DNA from: Dehalococcoidia bacterium
Lineage (GTDB): Bacteria > Chloroflexota > Dehalococcoidia > JACPQF01
Direction of reading: 5' to 3'
Length of the DNA: 17,098 nt
Assembly: GCA_030650265.1 (NCBI GenBank)
Contig: JAUSEJ010000226.1
Span: 1-17,098 of the forward strand
Shown: positions 1-6,665 of the stretch, in pieces
Position numbering within the stretch: the stretch's first letter is position 1
How the letters are laid out: every line of letters begins with the position of its first letter
Notes under the pieces: model-generated
The model's input: only the letters and a program-made list of their open reading frames with translations
The model's database searches: none
Told to the model about the DNA's origin: nothing
Program-made: the position numbers and the translations under genes

Positions 1-1
1 A

Positions 2-334
2 GAGGGTTTCTGCTCGCCGAAGGTGGACTACGAAGACAACGTAGTGTGCACTATGCCGGATTTCGGGCAGAAAGAGATAAACTTCGTCTGCACCAACTTC
101 AAGTTATTTGTTAAGCTCTACAGGATCGCCTATCGCCTGCCATCTTTTCTTGGAAAAGGGCTGGAGAGGCTGATCGATCGCCTATTTCTTTCGCCGCGAC
201 TGCCGTATGGGGCGCTGACTAAGCTAGCCAATGCCAGGCAGGACCCTCTGGCCCGCGTCAAGAACCTCTTGCGCCAGCGCACGCCGAATCTGTACATCTT
301 CGTCCGCGACCGGTTGGTCGGCAATCGCCTGTAA
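2..334 (+). CDS. C-terminal fragment of an unidentified protein, possibly B12-binding/radical SAM
   Basis: The frame is open from the first bases of the window and ends with TAA at 332-334, so the true start lies upstream. The GTG at 23 has no convincing ribosome site and is probably internal. About 110 residues are visible. They are rich in Lys, Arg and Leu, with a stretch reading PDFGQKEINFVCTNFKLFVK followed by LYRIAYRLP. Radical SAM proteins with a B12-binding domain often end with a similar 'x-K-E-hydrophobic...F-x-x-Y...P' helix. That resemblance is my only reason for the tentative name. No radical SAM CxxxCxxC motif is visible because the catalytic part is outside the window. It lies 49 bp upstream of the AOR gene on the same strand, so it could be in the same transcript. 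The reading frame is fairly certain; the function is a guess. Confidence 0.45.
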   Translation, partial: EGFCSPKVDYEDNVVCTMPDFGQKEINFVCTNFKLFVKLYRIAYRLPSFLGKGLERLIDRLFLSPRLPYGALTKLANARQDPLARVKNLLRQRTPNLYIFVRDRLVGNRL

Positions 335-383
335 TCTGTCAAACGTGGGCTTCTGGAAACACTGAAAGGGAGGATAAACGCAT

Positions 384-2246
384 ATGCCGGGAGGCTGTAT
401 GGGCAAGATCCTGTTTGTCGATCTGTCGAAGCGGGAGATCACCGTAGAGACGCCTGACGAGAAGCTCTGCTACGACTACCTCGGTGGCTACGGCCTGGGC
501 GCACGCATCATCTACAGTCGGGAGAAACCGGGGGCGGATCCCCTTGGACCTGATTCCTACCTCGGCTTCACGACGGGACCGCTTACCGGCACCAACGCCA
601 TGTTCGGCAACCGGTATACTGTCGTGGGCAAGTCACCCCTTACCGGGGGCTGGGGCGATGCCAACTCAGGGGGCGAATTTGGGCCTTACCTCAAGTTCGC
701 CGGCTTCGACGCAACTTTCTTCACCGGCGCGTCTTCCCAACCGGTCTACCTCGTTATCAAGAATGGTGAGGCTCGGTTGGGCGATGCTTCCCACTTATGG
801 GGCAGAGACTGCAGCGAGACCGAGGATATTCTGAAAGAGGAACACGGCAAGGAGGCACAGGTCGCCTGCATCGGCCCAGCCGGGGAGAAGCTATCCCTCA
901 TCTCTTGTGTGATGAACAACAAGGGAAGGGCGGCGGCACGCTCCGGTCTTGGCGCCATCATGGGAGCGAAGAAGCTAAAGGCTATCGTCGTCGTCGGGAG
1001 CGCGGAAGTGCCGGTGGCCAGCAAAGAGGCTTTGTCATCACTATACCGCCGTCAGTTGGCCCAACTCAAGGGTCCTTGGGTGGAGAGCAAACGAAAGTAC
1101 GGTACCTGCGGTAGCATGGCAGCTGGCGCAAGCAGAAGCGATGCACCGACCATGAACTGGAGTGGTTCGGCAAGGATCGATTTCCCCAACGCCGGTCTCA
1201 TCAGCGACGATAACGTCGTCAAGTATGAGGCGAAGAAGTACGCCTGCTGGCGGTGCCCACTCGCCTGTGGTGGCCGCATGAAGGCGGGCGACGAATACGA
1301 CTATCCAGAGGGAACCCATAAGCCCGAGTACGAGACTCTGGCTGCCTTTGGCTCGAACTGCCTGAACTACAACCTCCAATCCATCATCAAAGCCAACGAC
1401 ATCTGCAACCGCTATGGCCTAGACACCATCTCGGCCGGGTCGGCCATTGCCTTCTGTATCGAGTGCTACGAGAACGGGGTAATTACCAAAGTGGACACAG
1501 GCGGGATCGAGATGAAGTGGGGGAACCATCGCTCTATCGTGGCTATGCTGGAGAAGCTGGCCAGGCGTGAGGGGTTCGGCGAGATACTGGCCGACGGCGT
1601 CGCGGTGGCAGCTCGGAAGATAGGTAGGGGCGCTGAGAGATACGCCGTCCACGCCGGAGGACAAGAACCTGGCATGCACGATCCCAAGCTGCGGCCCGGT
1701 CTCGCCACCGCCTATCTGATGGACCCGACACCCGGACGGCATATGACTGGCAGCGCCCCGGATGGGGAACGGCCGGGACCACGGGCTCTGAACCTGCCCA
1801 AACTCGAGCCGTACGTCTATTCCGGCAAGGGCGAGGCGCATCGGAAGATGAGCGCTGCCAGACACGTAGTCAATGCCATCGGCATGTGCTCCTTTGGCCT
1901 TGTCTGCTTGGAGTTCGAAAACGTTCCGGAAGCCCTTAACGCTGTAATGGGTACCTCTTTCACTGTCGACGACCTCGTCACGATTGGCGAGCGAATCGCC
2001 AACCTGCGCCAAGCCTACACCGTGAGGGAAAGCGGCAGCACCCGGATGCGAACCATCCACGGGAGAATCATCGGCAGTCCGGCTATGACCTACGGTCCTG
2101 CGGAGGGCATTACCATTGACCTTGAGACGCAGGTGAACGACATGCTGGACGCTCATTGCTGGGATCGAGAAACCACCAAGCCCAAGAAGGACAAGCTGAT
2201 GGAGCTTGGGCTAGATGACGTGGCCGAGGACCTCTGGTCAACCTAG
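384..2246 (+). CDS. Aldehyde:ferredoxin oxidoreductase family protein (tungsten enzyme)
   Basis: A cytoplasmic enzyme of 620 residues, close to the usual length for the AOR family. Known members oxidise aldehydes to carboxylic acids, or reduce acids, using a tungsten bis-pterin and one [4Fe-4S] cluster with ferredoxin as electron partner. The N-terminal pattern PGGCMGKILFVDLS is typical and supports ATG 384, which follows GGGAGG at 368-373. ATG 399 has its own GGGAGG but would cut this motif. Pterin-binding signatures appear at GGEFGPYLKFAGFD (about 96-109) and in the G-R-A-A-A-R to MGAKKLKA stretch (about 181-200). Cluster ligands C288, C291 and C295 form CxxCxxxC, and C502 in GMCSFG is the likely fourth. 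DPTPGRH (about 447-453) is also family-typical. No small ferredoxin-like subunit or MoaD-like gene is adjacent, so the partner must be encoded elsewhere. The substrate is unknown. It is followed after 83 bp by an alcohol dehydrogenase-like gene, which suggests linked aldehyde/alcohol or aldehyde/acid chemistry. Confidence 0.95.
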   Translation: MPGGCMGKILFVDLSKREITVETPDEKLCYDYLGGYGLGARIIYSREKPGADPLGPDSYLGFTTGPLTGTNAMFGNRYTVVGKSPLTGGWGDANSGGEFGPYLKFAGFDATFFTGASSQPVYLVIKNGEARLGDASHLWGRDCSETEDILKEEHGKEAQVACIGPAGEKLSLISCVMNNKGRAAARSGLGAIMGAKKLKAIVVVGSAEVPVASKEALSSLYRRQLAQLKGPWVESKRKYGTCGSMAAGASRSDAPTMNWSGSARIDFPNAGLISDDNVVKYEAKKYACWRCPLACGGRMKAGDEYDYPEGTHKPEYETLAAFGSNCLNYNLQSIIKANDICNRYGLDTISAGSAIAFCIECYENGVITKVDTGGIEMKWGNHRSIVAMLEKLARREGFGEILADGVAVAARKIGRGAERYAVHAGGQEPGMHDPKLRPGLATAYLMDPTPGRHMTGSAPDGERPGPRALNLPKLEPYVYSGKGEAHRKMSAARHVVNAIGMCSFGLVCLEFENVPEALNAVMGTSFTVDDLVTIGERIANLRQAYTVRESGSTRMRTIHGRIIGSPAMTYGPAEGITIDLETQVNDMLDAHCWDRETTKPKKDKLMELGLDDVAEDLWST

Positions 2247-2329
2247 GTCAATCGAACAACGTGCGACGAATCAGGCCTGGATCGTCCGGCTAGAGCCTCA
2301 GAGCTAAGCAATCACTTTAGAGGTGGACG

Positions 2330-3514
2330 ATGAGAGAAGAAACAAGTTTGCTAGGGCAGTTCCAGTTCCTGCCGATGGAAAAGGTGGTCTTTGGCGCAGG
2401 TAGCCTCGCCAGTCTGCCGCAGGAGGTCGACCGGCTGGGCTGCCGTCGAGCTATGGTCGTTACCGGCGCCACGCTAACCAAATTGGGGCTGGCTAGACGG
2501 ATCGAGGAGGCTCTTGGCGAGCGCTGGGCCGGCACATTTAGCGGCTCCCGGCAGCACGCGCCCAGCCACACGGTATTCGAGGCAATTCGGGAGGCGCGCG
2601 CTAGCGGAGCAGACATCATAATCAGCTTCGGCGGCGGTAGCCCCATCGACACCGGCAAGATCGTCGCCCGCTATGTGACGGCGGAAATCCACAGCCCTAG
2701 GGACCTGATCAACTTGGCGCCTGGCGACATGACTGGCAATACTCATGTGGCGCTGCCACAGATCGCCATTCCCACCACTCTTTCGGCTGCCGAGTTCAAC
2801 GCCGCAGCCGGTATTACCGACGAGGAGACGCGTGTCAAGAGCGTCTTTCGCGACCACCAGATGACCCCCCGTACGGTGATTCTCGATCCTGAGCTGACTC
2901 TGGCCACTTCCGCCCAATTGTGGGCTTCCACGGGCATCAAGGCCCTCGACCACGCCGTCGAGGTCATTTACTCTAGGCACCACCAGCCATTGACTGACGT
3001 GACGGGACTCGAGGCCATCCGTCTCCTGTTCAACTATCTGCCGAGGGTCATGCGGGAGCCTGACGACCTCGAGGCGCGACTGCAATGCCAAATCGCGGCT
3101 TGGTTCTCTATTCTCGGCGTTACCAACGTCCGTCTCGGTCTTGGTCACGCCGTTGGCCATCAGATCGGCGCACGCTGCAACGTGCCTCATGGGCTAACCT
3201 CCTGTGTCACCCTTCCCCATGTGATGCGTTTTGTCACTCCATTGGCGACACCTCGACTGGTTCTCATGACCCAAGCGATGGGCGTGGATACTGGCGGCCT
3301 GTCGGCCGAGGCTGCAGCAGCGGCGGCGGCAGACGCGGTTGAGGCCATCATAGGCAACCTCGGTCTGCCCCGTCGACTTCGAGACGTGGGTGTAACCAAG
3401 GATGATCTCCATGCGGTTGCCAAGGCATCCTTTCCGGAAGCCGCAAGCAGCAACAGTCCTCGCCCTGTCACCAGCCCGGAAGAGATCCTCCAACTCCTGC
3501 TGCAAGCCTGGTAG
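2330..3514 (+). CDS. Iron-containing alcohol dehydrogenase family protein, maleylacetate-reductase-like
   Basis: A protein of 394 residues, normal length for the group III (Fe-ADH) family, which performs NAD(P)-dependent interconversion of alcohols with aldehydes or ketones, or reduces maleylacetate. The nucleotide-binding GGGSPID loop is at 101-107, PTT is at 148-150, and the C-terminal domain carries GHAVGH (H273, H277) and PHG (H287). The usual metal-binding context G-x-D-A-L-x-H-A-x-E reads G-I-K-A-L-D-H-A-V-E, so the expected Asp ligand is Lys204 while His208 remains. The common G-S-E segment after PTT reads LSAAEF. Both changes point away from classical iron alcohol dehydrogenases and towards the maleylacetate-reductase side of the family, or a divergent hydroxyacid dehydrogenase. 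ATG 2330 follows AGAGGTGG. The gene sits between the AOR and an ICL-like lyase and is probably co-transcribed with the AOR. The family is secure; the substrate is not. Confidence 0.9.
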   Translation: MREETSLLGQFQFLPMEKVVFGAGSLASLPQEVDRLGCRRAMVVTGATLTKLGLARRIEEALGERWAGTFSGSRQHAPSHTVFEAIREARASGADIIISFGGGSPIDTGKIVARYVTAEIHSPRDLINLAPGDMTGNTHVALPQIAIPTTLSAAEFNAAAGITDEETRVKSVFRDHQMTPRTVILDPELTLATSAQLWASTGIKALDHAVEVIYSRHHQPLTDVTGLEAIRLLFNYLPRVMREPDDLEARLQCQIAAWFSILGVTNVRLGLGHAVGHQIGARCNVPHGLTSCVTLPHVMRFVTPLATPRLVLMTQAMGVDTGGLSAEAAAAAAADAVEAIIGNLGLPRRLRDVGVTKDDLHAVAKASFPEAASSNSPRPVTSPEEILQLLLQAW

Positions 3515-3536
3515 CGAACCTTCTTGGCATCGTGAC

Positions 3537-3567
3537 TTGTGTGGATCTTCAGATTGAATGGTAATAT
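3537..3567 (+). promoter_or_regulatory. Possible promoter for the lyase/CMD gene pair
   Basis: An extended -10 element, TGG followed by TAATAT (3562-3567), lies in the 128-bp gap before the ICL-like gene. A weak TTGTGT (3537-3542) sits 19 bp upstream as a possible -35. A small hairpin, CGCCG-CTA-CGGCG (3579-3591), follows in the presumed leader. This could drive the lyase and CMD genes separately from the AOR and dehydrogenase. Confidence 0.35.
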
Positions 3568-3642
3568 ACGAGACGAAGCGCCGCTACGGCGTGGAGCCTA
3601 CCACTTAGGAACGATTGTGATGTCCAGTTCGAGGAGGGGATA

Positions 3643-4503
3643 ATGCCCGGAACAGCTGCTAAACTGAGAAAGCTGCTGGAGGCCGAGGGGATGGTGGTGG
3701 CGCCTTTCGTCTTCGACGCCTTGACGGTCAAGATGGCTGAATGCATTGGCTTTGAGGCTCTCTACATGACGGGGAGTGGCACCGCGGCCAGCCTGGGGAT
3801 GCCCGATGTGGGATTGGCGACCATGACAGAAGTGGTCAACAACATCCGCTACATCGCGGCTTCTACCGATGTGCCTTTGATCGCCGATGCCGACACGGCC
3901 TATGGCAATCCCGTAAATGTCCAGCGCACCATCCGGGAGTACGAGCGCGCGGGTGCTGCCGCCCTTCACATGGAGGATCAGGTTTTCCCGAAGAAGTGCG
4001 GGTACCTGGAAGAGAAGGAGGTCATCCCGCCTGAGGAGAACGTACAGAAAATTCGTGCCGCCCTGGATGCCCGCCCTGACCCGGACTTTGTGTTCATCGC
4101 GAGGACAGATGCCCTGTCAGTTAGCGGCTGGGGGGACACCATCAGGAGGGCACTGGCCTATCGCGACGCGGGGGCCGACCTGGTCTTCGTAGATGGCATC
4201 CGGAACCGGGAGGATTTGCAGGTATACGTCGATAACCTAGTTCGAAAAGGGATACCTTGTCTTTACAACGGTTGGCTGGTGCCGGCCCCCGAGGCGGAGA
4301 AACTCGGCATCAAGGTCAATATCACCGGCGGCCTGCACCGTCTGGCCTATCCGCTCCTGCGCGAGCGTCTCCATGAGCTGAAGCAGACGGGCAAATGTGA
4401 CTACGAGTCGCAGATCACAGGGATTGATTTCCTGTCCCTCGCCGATCTCCTAGGATTGCCCGACATACACGATGTAGAACGGCGATACAGTGTCGGGACC
4501 TAG
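3643..4503 (+). CDS. Isocitrate lyase/PEP mutase superfamily lyase (methylisocitrate or dimethylmalate lyase-like)
   Basis: A protein of 286 residues, the usual length of the short ICL/PEP-mutase enzymes, which are cytoplasmic TIM-barrel enzymes that cleave or form C-C or P-C bonds next to a carboxylate with Mg2+. Visible motifs in order: YMTGSG (about 41-46), Mg-binding DADTAYGN (about 82-89), ED at 111-112, the active-site loop PKKCGYLEEKEV (116-127, catalytic-type Cys119), and IARTDA (about 152-157). The KKCG form, not the KRCGH of true isocitrate and methylisocitrate lyases, together with the short length fits the 2,3-dimethylmalate lyase, oxaloacetate decarboxylase and carboxyphosphonoenolpyruvate mutase relatives. 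I would not choose between them. ATG 3643 follows GAGGAGGGG. The CMD-family gene starts 15 bp after the stop, so the two are very likely co-transcribed. Confidence 0.9.
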   Translation: MPGTAAKLRKLLEAEGMVVAPFVFDALTVKMAECIGFEALYMTGSGTAASLGMPDVGLATMTEVVNNIRYIAASTDVPLIADADTAYGNPVNVQRTIREYERAGAAALHMEDQVFPKKCGYLEEKEVIPPEENVQKIRAALDARPDPDFVFIARTDALSVSGWGDTIRRALAYRDAGADLVFVDGIRNREDLQVYVDNLVRKGIPCLYNGWLVPAPEAEKLGIKVNITGGLHRLAYPLLRERLHELKQTGKCDYESQITGIDFLSLADLLGLPDIHDVERRYSVGT

Positions 4504-4518
4504 CGCGGAGGAGAGTGG

Positions 4519-5064
4519 ATGGCGAGGTTACCCGAGATAACATCGAAAGCGGACCTGCCCGCAGACAAGCGCCATATATTTGACGCTATCGGCGAGAGCA
4601 GGGGAACAGTAGGTTTCCCCTTTTCTCTGTTGCTGAACAGCCCCGAAGTGGCCGGGAGAATCGCGCATCTCGGTACATACTTGCGTTTCGAATCCACATT
4701 GCCGCCGATAGACCGAGAGATCGCAATTTTGATTGCCGCTCGAGAATCGGATTGCGAGTTCGAATGGGCGTTCCACTCCAGATTGGCACTTCAGACAGGA
4801 GTTGCTCAGGAAACGATTGACGTTATCGCCCAGCGCGGTGATCTCGACCAACTCACGGAAACGGAAGCTCAACTGTTGGCGTATGGACGGGAACTACTTC
4901 GCAACCATCGCGTGACCAACGATACCTTTGAGGCTGCCAGAGCGAAGTTCGGAAACCAAGGTGTGACCGAGCTGACCGCAATCCTGGGCTACTATTCCAT
5001 GCTGGCATGTGCTCTCAATGCCTTTGAAGCCGAGGCCCCGCTGGGTCGGCCTCGCCTTCCCTAG
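4519..5064 (+). CDS. Carboxymuconolactone decarboxylase (CMD) family protein
   Basis: A small, all-helical cytoplasmic protein of 181 residues. The segment CEFEWAFHSRLA (about 79-90) gives the E-W-x-x-H signature (E82, W83, H86) seen in CMD-family proteins of the decarboxylase-like branch. There is no CxxC pair, so it is not an AhpD-type peroxidase. DREIAILIAA (about 65-74) and the C-terminal TELTAILGYYSMLACALNAF are also typical. True 4-carboxymuconolactone decarboxylase works in the beta-ketoadipate pathway, but most proteins with this fold are uncharacterised, so the name is a family label only. ATG 4519 follows GCGGAGGAG. It starts 15 bp after the lyase stop. No strong terminator follows; the next 200 bp contain the control region of the CoA-transferase genes. 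Confidence 0.85.
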   Translation: MARLPEITSKADLPADKRHIFDAIGESRGTVGFPFSLLLNSPEVAGRIAHLGTYLRFESTLPPIDREIAILIAARESDCEFEWAFHSRLALQTGVAQETIDVIAQRGDLDQLTETEAQLLAYGRELLRNHRVTNDTFEAARAKFGNQGVTELTAILGYYSMLACALNAFEAEAPLGRPRLP

Positions 5065-5132
5065 CATCGCTCGGCAGTAATCGAACGCGAGGCTTCGTTG
5101 CCGTTGTCTGCGATCCGAGCATCGTGTAACAG

Positions 5133-5162
5133 GTTTCAACAAGTGATGTTTCAACAAGTGAT
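5133..5162 (+). repeat. Perfect 15-bp tandem direct repeat upstream of the CoA-transferase promoter
   Basis: GTTTCAACAAGTGAT occurs twice with no spacer, at 5133-5147 and 5148-5162. The second copy runs into the -35 element TTGACA by one base. The placement suggests a binding site for an activator, or for a repressor that overlaps the -35, but the protein is not in sight. Confidence 0.85.
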
Positions 5163-5190
5163 TGACACGGCTGGCCGCCTATGCTATACG
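5162..5190 (+). promoter_or_regulatory. Near-consensus sigma-70 promoter for the CoA-transferase operon
   Basis: A perfect -35 TTGACA (5162-5167) is followed by a 17-bp spacer and -10 TATACG (5185-5190). The -10 is preceded by TGC, which makes an extended -10. The predicted start is near 5197, giving a leader of about 76 nt before the CTG start codon. Confidence 0.7.
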
Positions 5191-5245
5191 TTTGTATTGT
5201 CGGTCCAGCATCGCGCATCTTATGCTCGGATATCGAGGAGTAATT

Positions 5246-5266
5246 GTGCAGCGGCCGAGGAGGTGA
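5246..5266 (+). other. Possible six-codon upstream ORF overlapping the subunit A ribosome site
   Basis: GTG at 5246 with GAGGAG at 5235-5240 opens a six-codon frame (M-Q-R-P-R-R) that ends with TGA at 5264-5266. That stop lies inside the perfect SD sequence of the following gene and is in the same frame. It may be chance; if translated, it would place terminating ribosomes directly on the next ribosome site. Confidence 0.25.
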
Positions 5267-5272
5267 TTTGCC

Positions 5273-6001
5273 CTGGCTATTAACAAGGTCTTCAGGAACT
5301 GTGCCGAGGCGGTGAAGGACATACCCGATGGCGCTACAATCATGGTGGGCGCCTTCGCCGGACCGGGTGGCATGCCATCCCACTTGCTGGTCGCTCTGCG
5401 CGAGCAGGGGGCAAGGGATCTGACCATCATCGCCAATAACGTCGGCATCGGCAGCGGCTACGGCGCCGTCCCCGGCGAGTCCTACATAGACATCACGGTG
5501 TTGGTGGAAAACAGGCAGGTGAGTAAGGCTATCGCCTCCTTCCCCGTCTCCCCTTCTCCGTCCCGTCCCACAGCGTTCGAGAAGCTCTACCTGGAGGGCA
5601 AAGTCGAGCTAGAACTTGTGCCGCAGGGAACTCTGGCGGAGCGCATCCGGGCCGGGGGGGCCGGTATCGGGGGCTTCTTCACCCCCACAGGCGTTGGTAC
5701 CCTCATCGCCGCGGGCAAGGAGCACAGAGTGATCGATGGGAAGGAGTACATCCTCGAAAACCCTCTTCGGGCCGACTACGCCCTGATCAGGGCGCACCGG
5801 GCCGATACCTACGGCAACCTCACCTACAGGATGACCTCGCGCCACTTCAACGCGGTAATGGCTATGGCCGCAGACGTTACGATCGCCGAAGTGGATGAGA
5901 TCGTTGAGCCGGGCGGGCTGGACCCGAATACGATCGCAACTCCCTGCGTCTTTGTGCAGCGCATCGTCAAGAGAGCAACGGAGGTAGAGAATGAAGGCTA
6001 G
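5273..6001 (+). CDS. 3-oxoacid-type CoA-transferase, subunit A, with apparent CTG start
   Basis: Alpha subunit of a family I CoA-transferase (AtoD/ScoA/PcaI type). With subunit B it would move CoA between a donor acyl-CoA, often succinyl-CoA or acetyl-CoA, and a carboxylic or 3-oxo acid in the cytoplasm. Typical features are IPDGATIMVGAF near the start and PQGTLAERIRAGGAGIGGFF with TPTGVGT at about 117-143. The first in-frame GTG (5312) would cut the conserved N-terminus. Upstream, the in-frame residues from CTG 5273 read (M)AINKVFRNCAEAVKDIPDG, the normal family N-terminus. Only an in-frame TGA (5264) precedes it and there is no ATG, GTG or TTG in between. CTG 5273 lies 5 nt after a perfect ribosome site, AGGAGGTGAT (5258-5267). 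This gives 242 residues. The stop overlaps subunit B by 11 bp. The function class is secure; the start is well supported but unusual. Confidence 0.9.
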   Translation: MAINKVFRNCAEAVKDIPDGATIMVGAFAGPGGMPSHLLVALREQGARDLTIIANNVGIGSGYGAVPGESYIDITVLVENRQVSKAIASFPVSPSPSRPTAFEKLYLEGKVELELVPQGTLAERIRAGGAGIGGFFTPTGVGTLIAAGKEHRVIDGKEYILENPLRADYALIRAHRADTYGNLTYRMTSRHFNAVMAMAADVTIAEVDEIVEPGGLDPNTIATPCVFVQRIVKRATEVENEG

Positions 6002-6656
6002 ACTTGAACGGGAGTGCATGGCTCTCAGGGTCGCCAAGGAGTTTCAGGATGGGTACCTTGTGAACCTCGGCATAGGTATTCCCACCCTCGCCGCCGACTT
6101 CGTGCCGGAAGGAAGAACGGTGCTGTTTCATACCGAAAACGGCGCCATTGGCTTTGGCCCCATCGCCGGCAATCCGGCGGATTACGATATCGACCTGATC
6201 AATGCCAGCGGCCAATTCATTACGCCGCTGCCCGGCATCTCCTTCTTTGACTCAGCCCTCTCGTTTGCCATTGTCAGGGGAGGTCATCTTGACGTGGCAG
6301 TGTTGGGCGCTCTCCAGGTATCCGAGAAGGGCGACCTGGCCAACTGGCTCAATCCCCGGCGGGGAGTGGGAAACGTCGGTGGCGGCATGGATATCGCCGT
6401 GGGTGCCAAAAAGCTCATCGTGGTCATGGAACACACCACCAAAGAGGGTGAGCCAAAGATCTTGACCCGGTGCACATACGAGCTAACCGCCAAAGCCTGC
6501 GTGGACCTGATCGTCACCGACCTGGCGGTCATAGAAGTGACAAAGGATGGACTAGTCCTCAAGGAGATCGCACCTGGCTTCACCGTCGAAGAAGTACAGG
6601 CCCTGACCGTACCGAGGCTCCTCGTAGCCAGTGACCTCAAAGAGATTGTACTGTAG
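5991..6656 (+). CDS. 3-oxoacid-type CoA-transferase, subunit B
   Basis: Beta subunit of the same heteromeric CoA-transferase, 221 residues, normal for AtoA/ScoB/PcaJ-like proteins. The catalytic glutamate motif is visible as HTENGAIGFGP, with E49 expected to form the glutamyl-CoA thioester. NLGIGIPTL (about 25-33), the GNVGGGMD segment and KKLIVVMEHTTKEGEPKI are further family signatures. ATG 5991 follows ACGGAGGTAGAG and overlaps the end of subunit A by 11 bp, which indicates translational coupling and equal amounts of both subunits. It ends 9 bp from the convergent end of the MATE gene, so transcripts from the two strands may collide or overlap. The acid substrate (acetoacetate, 3-oxoadipate or another) cannot be assigned from sequence alone. 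Confidence 0.95.
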   Translation: MKARLERECMALRVAKEFQDGYLVNLGIGIPTLAADFVPEGRTVLFHTENGAIGFGPIAGNPADYDIDLINASGQFITPLPGISFFDSALSFAIVRGGHLDVAVLGALQVSEKGDLANWLNPRRGVGNVGGGMDIAVGAKKLIVVMEHTTKEGEPKILTRCTYELTAKACVDLIVTDLAVIEVTKDGLVLKEIAPGFTVEEVQALTVPRLLVASDLKEIVL

Positions 6657-6665
6657 AGCGTTCGG

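Noticed and set aside
1419..2156. Minus-strand open frame of 245 codons within the AOR gene
   Set aside because: It is a shadow of the AOR coding frame, with no ribosome site and no recognisable family pattern, while the plus strand has full AOR motifs.
2474..3190. Minus-strand open frame of 238 codons within the Fe-ADH-like gene
   Set aside because: It is antisense to a convincing gene, has low-complexity composition and no motif.
5133..5162. CRISPR-type repeat
   Set aside because: The two 15-bp copies are adjacent with no spacer and there are no further copies or cas genes.
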